DNA from: an uncultured Ruminococcus sp.
GTDB taxonomy: Bacteria; Bacillota; Clostridia; Oscillospirales; Ruminococcaceae
Assembly: GCA_947173865.1 (NCBI GenBank)
Contig: CAMWGS010000008.1
Span: 1-19,941, forward strand
DNA: 19,941 nt
Reading direction: 5' to 3'
Position 1 is the stretch's first letter. Every line of letters starts with the position of its first letter. A program made the position numbers and the translations under genes. Shown here piece after piece: positions 15,468 through 19,941 of the stretch. The notes beneath the pieces were generated by a model that saw only the letters and a program-made list of their open reading frames with translations, had not been told where the DNA came from and ran no database searches.

Positions 15468-15893
15468 TTAGTCCCGATTATCGTTGTCACTGTGATTGGT
15501 TGTGTTTTCTTCACCATCAAGCCCGTCAACTATATCTTCAGCGGCATCGCCTGCACCGTCGATAATTTCACCTGCGGCATCACCGACACCGTCAACCACA
15601 TCTTCACCTGCATTTTCCACACCGTTTATAGCGTCGTTTGCATGGTCTTTAACGGAGTTATTACTCCCTGTGTCATTAACAAGACCGTCATCGTCAGTTT
15701 CATAGTGGTCATCGTCGTAATAACGGTCATCATGCCTGTCGTCATCATCACGGTCTCTTTTTTCTGTGACATTTTCGTAATCGGTAGTTACCATATCGCC
15801 GTCTGAGGAATAGGAATTGTCGTTATTTCCGCACGAGGCAAAAGCTGTACACATAGTCAGTAATATGGAACTCATTGCTAAAAGCTTTTTCAT
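15468..15893 (-). CDS. Small acidic lipoprotein with 11-residue repeats
   Basis: This 141-residue protein of unknown function starts with a lipoprotein-type signal: basic MKK, a hydrophobic core, and FASC as lipobox, placing the lipidated Cys at about 21. The mature part is extremely acidic and hydrophilic, with an Asp/Arg/His/Tyr-rich stretch (DRDDDDRHDDRYYDDDHYE). Three near-tandem 11-residue units follow: AGEDVVDGVGD, AAGEIIDGAGD and AAEDIVDGLDG. Such 11-mers suggest an amphipathic helix. It ends in a polar Asn/Asp/His tail. ATG 15893 is preferred over TTG 15902; AAAGGA lies about 10 nt upstream of it. Terminators and box arrays lie on both sides, so it is probably a single-gene unit. Confidence 0.75.
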   Translation of the reverse strand: MKKLLAMSSILLTMCTAFASCGNNDNSYSSDGDMVTTDYENVTEKRDRDDDDRHDDRYYDDDHYETDDDGLVNDTGSNNSVKDHANDAINGVENAGEDVVDGVGDAAGEIIDGAGDAAEDIVDGLDGEENTTNHSDNDNRD

Positions 15894-15920
15894 ACAAATC
15901 AAATCCTTTACATGAAATTA

Positions 15921-15962
15921 TTGCGTAAGATTTTCCGCAACGTGTTTTTATTGTTTGCGTAA
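15921..15962. repeat. Direct repeat TTGCGTAA upstream of the lipoprotein gene
   Basis: TTGCGTAA occurs at 15921-15928 and 15955-15962, 34 bp apart (about three helical turns). The first copy is also followed by the inverted CGCAA at 15936-15940. On the - strand these read TTACGCAA, 28 and 62 nt upstream of the lipoprotein ATG. They could be regulator sites. Confidence 0.4.
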
Positions 15963-15971
15963 ATCTTTCTT

Positions 15972-16015
15972 TTATCCACGAAGTTTTCAACTTTTTAGAT
16001 ATGAAAAGTTGAAAG
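15972..16015. repeat. Box array C: TTATCCACG and inverted TTTCAAC elements (DnaA-box-like)
   Basis: TTATCCACG (15972-15980) is one base from the canonical DnaA box TTATCCACA. TTTTCAACT starts exactly 12 bp later (15984-15992), and AGTTGAAAG (16007-16015) faces them. The last two form an 11-bp inverted repeat (15985-15995 / 16004-16014) with an 8-nt loop. The array lies between the lipoprotein and Imm6-like genes and could double as a weak hairpin after the latter. Confidence 0.55.
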
Positions 16016-16033
16016 ATTTGAATTTGCATCAGA

Positions 16034-16510
16034 TTATTTTTCAAAATAATTTTTCCACTCGGATTTGTTTTCGGAGGAATTAAGATATTCTGTAATGTTT
16101 TTTATATACTTGTCGTCTGAAAAACAGAAATGGTAACATTCCATAAAATGATATATTAATTCGTCAGAAACCAATTCAATAGGTTCGGGATACCATTTTA
16201 CATTTTCAGATTCGTATGTTTTCCTGCTTGTAAATGGAACTGCATCAATGATACAGTTCCATGCTGCCTGTTCTGAAATATCTTCTGTATTTTCGGCAAA
16301 TATTGTAATTCCGTCTTGTTCGTTGATTAATAATTCATATAGGAAGTCACCGTCAGGACTGCCGTTATAAAGCCATTTCCGGCAATATTCAATAGTCTTT
16401 TCCGCTATGGTTTTGTGTTTGACTTTATGCAGAAGTGAAACTGTTTTCATTGATAATTCCAGAAGAAATGCTGTTTTTTTATCATCTCTTAAACTCATAA
16501 AATCATTCAT
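16034..16510 (-). CDS. Imm6-like immunity-type protein
   Basis: This 158-residue soluble protein has no signal peptide or membrane segment. Its pattern recalls the Imm6 family of polymorphic-toxin immunity proteins: a KxAFLLELSMK helix at the start, YCRKWLYNG...FLYELL in the middle, then AAWNCIIDAV and VKWYPEPIELVSDELIYHFMECY. In the family as I recall it, a W(L) segment, LYxxL, and a K-Y/W-x-P-x-PIE motif recur. This is pattern memory and not a search result. No toxin gene is beside it. The ATG at 16510 is chosen because AAAGGA lies 6 nt upstream; the open frame extending to 16555 runs into the box array. If the family call is wrong, it is a hypothetical protein. Confidence 0.6.
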   Translation of the reverse strand: MNDFMSLRDDKKTAFLLELSMKTVSLLHKVKHKTIAEKTIEYCRKWLYNGSPDGDFLYELLINEQDGITIFAENTEDISEQAAWNCIIDAVPFTSRKTYESENVKWYPEPIELVSDELIYHFMECYHFCFSDDKYIKNITEYLNSSENKSEWKNYFEK

Positions 16511-16533
16511 TATTTTTCCTTTGAACTTTATAA

Positions 16534-16584
16534 AGTTTTCAACATAGTTTTCCACAGATTGTTGAAAGCTTTGTGGAAAACTAT
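16534..16584. repeat. Box array B: four 9-mers on an exact 12-bp step (DnaA-box-like)
   Basis: TTTTCAACA (16536-16544), TTTTCCACA (16548-16556), TGTTGAAAG (16560-16568) and TGTGGAAAA (16572-16580) start exactly 12 bp apart, with two facing right and two left. The outer pairs produce a 13-bp perfect inverted repeat (16544-16556 / 16572-16584) and a second 13-bp repeat with one G-T pair (16532-16544 / 16560-16572). TTTTCCACA is one base from TTATCCACA. Confidence 0.7.
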
Positions 16585-16612
16585 CTCCCAGCTGTTTTTA
16601 CAGCAGGGAGAT
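16583..16612. terminator. Hairpin terminator downstream of carB
   Basis: The stem is ATCTCCC / GGGAGAT (7 bp), one A-A mismatch, then GCTGT / ACAGC (5 bp) around TTTT. carB on the - strand ends 29 nt before it, and the - strand sequence after the hairpin is AGTTTTCC, a short T run. The + strand has a better tract (TTTTT at 16614-16618) although no + gene ends here. Confidence 0.75.
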
Positions 16613-16640
16613 GTTTTTATTTATATCAGACTGTCATTTA

Positions 16641-19600
16641 TTACTTTATGTCAGCATGATGTGCCTGAAGTGACTTAACGCCGAAGTGTTTGTTTTCCTT
16701 TATAGCCTTAATTCCTTCGGCACTTGCCTTAGCAGCTGCCATAGTGGTCATATAAGGAACACGGTGTTTTATAGCGGCTTTTCTTATATAGCTGTCATCA
16801 TGAGAACTTGTCTTACCGGCAGGGGTATTGATGATAAGTTGAATTTCTCCGTTTGCGATTTCGTCGGCAATATTAGGACGACCTTCGTAAATTTTGAATA
16901 TCTTCTCACATGGGATACCTGCTTCTTTAATCATTTCATAGCTCTTTCCTGTAGCGAGAATACGGAAACCGAGTTCATTGAATGAATTTGCGATTTCGAT
17001 AAGTTCAGGCTTGTCACGGTCACACACACTGAGAAGAACAGTTCCTTCTTCGGGAAGTCTTGTCTGAGTAGCTTCCTGAGCCTTGTAATAAGCCTCACCA
17101 AATGAGTTGGATATACCGAGAACCTCACCTGTTGAACGCATTTCAGGTCCTAAAACGGGGTCAACTTCCTGGAACATATTGAACGGGAATACAGCTTCTT
17201 TAACGCCGTAATGTGTAATAGTCTTGTCTGTAAGTGACGGAACAGGTGACGGTTTACCTGTAAGCTCGGCTGTTATGATTTCGGTTGCAATCTGAACCAT
17301 ATTTATACTGCAAACCTTTGAAACAAGCGGAACTGTTCTTGATGCACGTGGATTTGCTTCAAGTACATAAACAGTATCATCTTCAATGGCATACTGCATA
17401 TTCATAAGACCGCATACGTTCATTTCAACAGCGATTTTCTTTGTATATTCCTTTATATTGTCAATCTGTTTCTGAGTGAGATTCTTTGCGGGAAGAATAC
17501 AAGCGGAGTCACCTGAGTGAACGCCTGCGAGTTCGATATGTTCCATAACGGCAGGAACAAAGCAGTTTGTACCGTCGGAAATAGCGTCAGCCTCGCACTC
17601 TGTAGCATGGTGTAAGAATCTGTCAATGAGAATAGGTCTGTCAGGTGTTACGCCTACGGCAGCAGACATATAAACCCTCATCATTTCGTCATCGTGAACG
17701 ATTTCCATTCCACGACCGCCGAGAACGTATGACGGACGAACCATAACGGGATAACCAATCTTGTTGGCGATTTCAAGAGCCTCGTCAACGTTTACAGCCA
17801 TACCTGCTTCGGGCATCGGTATGCCGAGTTTATCCATCATTGCACGGAAATGGTCACGGTCTTCTGCAAGGTCGATGGTTTCGGGAGTTGTACCAAGAAT
17901 CTTTACACCGTATTTTTTGAGGTCATTAGCGAGATTCAGGGGAGTCTGTCCGCCGAACTGTGCAATAACACCGAGTGGCTTTTCCTTTTCGTGAATACTG
18001 AGAACATCTTCAAGTGTAAGAGGTTCAAAATAGAGCTTGTCGGAAGTGTCATAGTCAGTTGAAACGGTTTCGGGGTTACAGTTTACAATGATTGATTCAA
18101 AGCCGAGTTTTTTGAGTGCGAGAGCCGCATGAACACAGCAATAGTCAAATTCGATACCCTGACCGATTCTGTTAGGACCACCACCGAGAATCATAATTTT
18201 AGGCTTGTCACTTGCTGTGCTGGGGTCTTCGTCAAGATGATAAGTCGAGTAATAATAAGCAGCGTTTTCAGTACCGCTTACGTGAACGCCCTCCCATGCT
18301 TCCTTTATGCCGAAACCAATACGTGCGTTTCTGATTTCTTCTTCTGTAACTTCGAGGAGCGAGCTTAAATATCTGTCTGAGAAACCGTCAAGCTTAGCCT
18401 GTTTCAGAACATCTTTTTCAGGAACACTTCCCTTTAATGTGAGGAGATTTTCTTCTTCCTGAACGAGTTCGAGCATCTGCTCTAAGAACCAGTGTTTTAT
18501 TTTTGTGAGTTCAAAAATTTCATCAACAGTAGCACCTTTGCGAAGAGCCTCATAAATTATGAACTGTCTTTCACTTGTCGGGAAACGTAACTGATTAAGG
18601 AGTTCTTCCTTAGACTGTTCGTGGAAGTTCTTGGCGAATCCGAGACCATAACGACCTGTTTCAAGACTTCTTATAGCTTTCTGGAAAGCTTCTTTATATG
18701 TCTTACCTATGCTCATAACTTCGCCGACTGCTCTCATCTGTGTACCGAGTTTATCTTCTGAACCCTTGAACTTTTCAAATGCCCATCTTGCAAACTTGAT
18801 AACTATATAGTCACCGTCGGGAGTGTACTTGTCGAGAGTGCCGTACTTACCGCACGGAATGTCCTTAAGTGTGAGACCACAGGCAAGCATTGCGGAAACG
18901 AGTGCAATCGGGAAACCTGTAGCTTTTGAAGCAAGTGCGGAGGAACGTGAAGTACGTGGGTTGATTTCGATAACGATAATACGTCCGCTTTCGGGGTCAC
19001 GGGCAAACTGACAGTTACAACCGCCGATAACTTCGATTGATTCAACAATGCTGTAAGCCTGTCTTTCAAGTTCTTTCTGAACGTCCTCGGGAATTGTGAG
19101 CATAGGAGCAGAACAGAAAGAGTCACCTGTATGAACACCGATGGGGTCAATATTTTCAATAAAGCATACTGTGATGATGTTATTTTCAGCGTCACGGACT
19201 ACTTCGAGTTCGAGTTCTTCCCAACCGCTGACACATTCTTCAACAAGAACCTGTCCCACAAGTGAAGCCTGTAAGCCTCTTGCACATACTACTTTGAGTT
19301 CGTCAACATTATAGACCATGCCGCCGCCTGCACCGCCCATTGTGTAGGCAGGACGGAGGACAACCGGATATTTAAGCTGTTCAGCGATTTTTACAGCTTC
19401 GTCAACTGAATATGCAACTTCACTGCGTGCCATTTCAATACCGAGTTTGTCCATAGTGTGCTTGAACTCAATACGGTCTTCACCACGTTCGATAGCATCA
19501 ACCTGAACACCGATTACCTGAACATTGTATTCCCTTAAAACGCCTGCTTTGTCGAGTTCAGAACAGAGATTAAGTCCTGACTGACCGCCAAGATTAGGGA

Positions 19601-19859
19601 GGAGAGCGTCGGGACGTTCCTTGTCGATAATCTGAGTAAGTCTTGCGACGTTAAGTGGTTCAATGTAAGTTATGTCGGCAACATCGGGGTCTGTCATGAT
19701 AGTGGCAGGGTTAGAGTTTACAAGAACTATTTCATATCCCAGTTTTTTAAGTGCCTTGCACGCCTGAGTGCCTGAATAGTCGAATTCACACGCCTGACCG
19801 ATAATAATAGGACCAGAGCCGATAATCATAATTTTGTTGATATCCTGTCTTTTTGGCAT
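16641..19859 (-). CDS. carB: Carbamoyl phosphate synthase large subunit
   Basis: CarB makes carbamoyl phosphate from ammonia (from the CarA glutaminase), bicarbonate and two ATP, feeding arginine and pyrimidine synthesis. The 1072-residue length is standard. The duplicated architecture is complete: first synthetase unit starting IGSGPIIIGQACEFDYSG, with the ATP-grasp segment EINPRTSRSSALASKATG; an oligomerisation region; second unit starting ILGGGPNRIGQGIEFDY (about 553-569), with EANPRASRTVPLVSK; and a C-terminal methylglyoxal-synthase-like allosteric domain from about 935 (RILATGKS, INTPAGKTSSHDDSYIRKAA). The start at 19859 (MPKRQDINKI) is preferred over 19883 because GGGAG lies 8 nt upstream and CarB proteins begin MPKR. 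carA would be expected directly upstream. Confidence 0.97.
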   Translation of the reverse strand: MPKRQDINKIMIIGSGPIIIGQACEFDYSGTQACKALKKLGYEIVLVNSNPATIMTDPDVADITYIEPLNVARLTQIIDKERPDALLPNLGGQSGLNLCSELDKAGVLREYNVQVIGVQVDAIERGEDRIEFKHTMDKLGIEMARSEVAYSVDEAVKIAEQLKYPVVLRPAYTMGGAGGGMVYNVDELKVVCARGLQASLVGQVLVEECVSGWEELELEVVRDAENNIITVCFIENIDPIGVHTGDSFCSAPMLTIPEDVQKELERQAYSIVESIEVIGGCNCQFARDPESGRIIVIEINPRTSRSSALASKATGFPIALVSAMLACGLTLKDIPCGKYGTLDKYTPDGDYIVIKFARWAFEKFKGSEDKLGTQMRAVGEVMSIGKTYKEAFQKAIRSLETGRYGLGFAKNFHEQSKEELLNQLRFPTSERQFIIYEALRKGATVDEIFELTKIKHWFLEQMLELVQEEENLLTLKGSVPEKDVLKQAKLDGFSDRYLSSLLEVTEEEIRNARIGFGIKEAWEGVHVSGTENAAYYYSTYHLDEDPSTASDKPKIMILGGGPNRIGQGIEFDYCCVHAALALKKLGFESIIVNCNPETVSTDYDTSDKLYFEPLTLEDVLSIHEKEKPLGVIAQFGGQTPLNLANDLKKYGVKILGTTPETIDLAEDRDHFRAMMDKLGIPMPEAGMAVNVDEALEIANKIGYPVMVRPSYVLGGRGMEIVHDDEMMRVYMSAAVGVTPDRPILIDRFLHHATECEADAISDGTNCFVPAVMEHIELAGVHSGDSACILPAKNLTQKQIDNIKEYTKKIAVEMNVCGLMNMQYAIEDDTVYVLEANPRASRTVPLVSKVCSINMVQIATEIITAELTGKPSPVPSLTDKTITHYGVKEAVFPFNMFQEVDPVLGPEMRSTGEVLGISNSFGEAYYKAQEATQTRLPEEGTVLLSVCDRDKPELIEIANSFNELGFRILATGKSYEMIKEAGIPCEKIFKIYEGRPNIADEIANGEIQLIINTPAGKTSSHDDSYIRKAAIKHRVPYMTTMAAAKASAEGIKAIKENKHFGVKSLQAHHADIK

Positions 19860-19876
19860 ACCATTTTCTCCCAACC

Positions 19877-19895
19877 CGTACATATAAACTGTACG
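19877..19895. other. Short palindrome upstream of carB
   Basis: CGTACA (19877-19882) and TGTACG (19890-19895) flank a 7-nt AT spacer, 18 nt before the carB start and upstream of its ribosome site. It could be a small leader hairpin or an operator. It does not resemble a PyrR-binding loop. Confidence 0.4.
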
Positions 19896-19925
19896 TAATA
19901 ATATTTACCATAAGTCATGGCATTC

Positions 19926-19941
19926 TTATTTTATATAATCA
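19926..19941 (-). CDS. Possible 3' end of carA (partial, cut by window edge)
   Basis: On the - strand, the last bases can be read as GAT TAT ATA AAA TAA, i.e. a C-terminus ...DYIK followed by a stop at 19928-19926, 66 nt before the carB start. Small-subunit (CarA) proteins commonly end in a helix of this character, and carA usually precedes carB. Four codons are far too few for proof, so this is a position-based guess. Confidence 0.25.

Noticed and set aside
15411..15806. 131-codon + strand open frame with a hydrophobic, repeat-like translation
   Set aside because: It lies antisense to the lipoprotein gene. Its Val/Ile/Thr-rich sequence is the complement of GAC/GAT-rich repeats, it has no ribosome site and it begins within the terminator region.
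15354..16640. Primary replication origin within the box-array region
   Set aside because: dnaN, recF and gyrase genes run rightward from the left edge, consistent with the origin upstream of dnaA outside the window; no AT-rich unwinding element next to the arrays was clear. Kept only as an accessory-site hypothesis.
1..19941. IS elements, CRISPR arrays, tRNA or rRNA genes
   Set aside because: No transposase-like protein, regularly spaced long direct repeat, CCA-ended cloverleaf or rRNA-like sequence was recognised on either strand.

Overview
The window is AT-rich chromosomal DNA from a low-GC Gram-positive bacterium of class Clostridia. It is most likely a Ruminococcus-like member of the Oscillospiraceae/Ruminococcaceae. 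The evidence is the origin-proximal order dnaN - S4-domain gene - recF - remB - gyrB - gyrA, strong GGAGG ribosome binding sites, frequent TTG/GTG starts, and families common in Firmicutes (RemB, YtaF, NrdR, DUF4830, DUF4870-like, PepV). dnaA is expected just left of the window, and the window would then read away from the replication origin. The genus is an inference from gene order and protein flavour.

Left part (135-8982, + strand): a compact, terminator-free gene string. It holds the sliding clamp (dnaN), an S4 RNA-binding protein, recF, the matrix regulator remB, gyrB, a YcxB-like membrane protein, gyrA and a membrane-anchored metallophosphoesterase. Several neighbours overlap (GTGA, ATGA, 23 bp, 8 bp), which points to translational coupling. 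The remB 3' end looks frameshifted.

Middle (8985-15353): a YtaF/MntP-like membrane protein (- strand) diverges from a TIM-barrel protein - nrdR - DUF4870-like operon with a near-consensus extended -10 promoter. Next come a convergent DUF4830 protein, an RsuA-type pseudouridine synthase, an orphan MsmK/UgpC-type sugar ABC ATPase with its own promoter and a tandem-hairpin 3' end, and a PepV-type dipeptidase.

Right part (15354-19941): genes switch to the - strand. There is a small acidic lipoprotein with 11-residue repeats, an Imm6-like protein, and the large subunit of carbamoyl phosphate synthase (carB). A few codons at the extreme right edge could be the end of carA.

The most unusual signal lies in the three intergenic gaps between pepV and carB. 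Each gap carries an array of DnaA-box-like 9-mers (TTTTCAACA / TTTTCCACA / TTATCCACG), mostly on a 12-bp step and in inverted arrangement. The clearest array has four boxes starting exactly 12 bp apart. They may be accessory DnaA-binding clusters about 15 kb from the origin, or operators of another factor. No IS element, CRISPR array, tRNA or rRNA was seen, and no gene-free stretch exceeds 300 bases.
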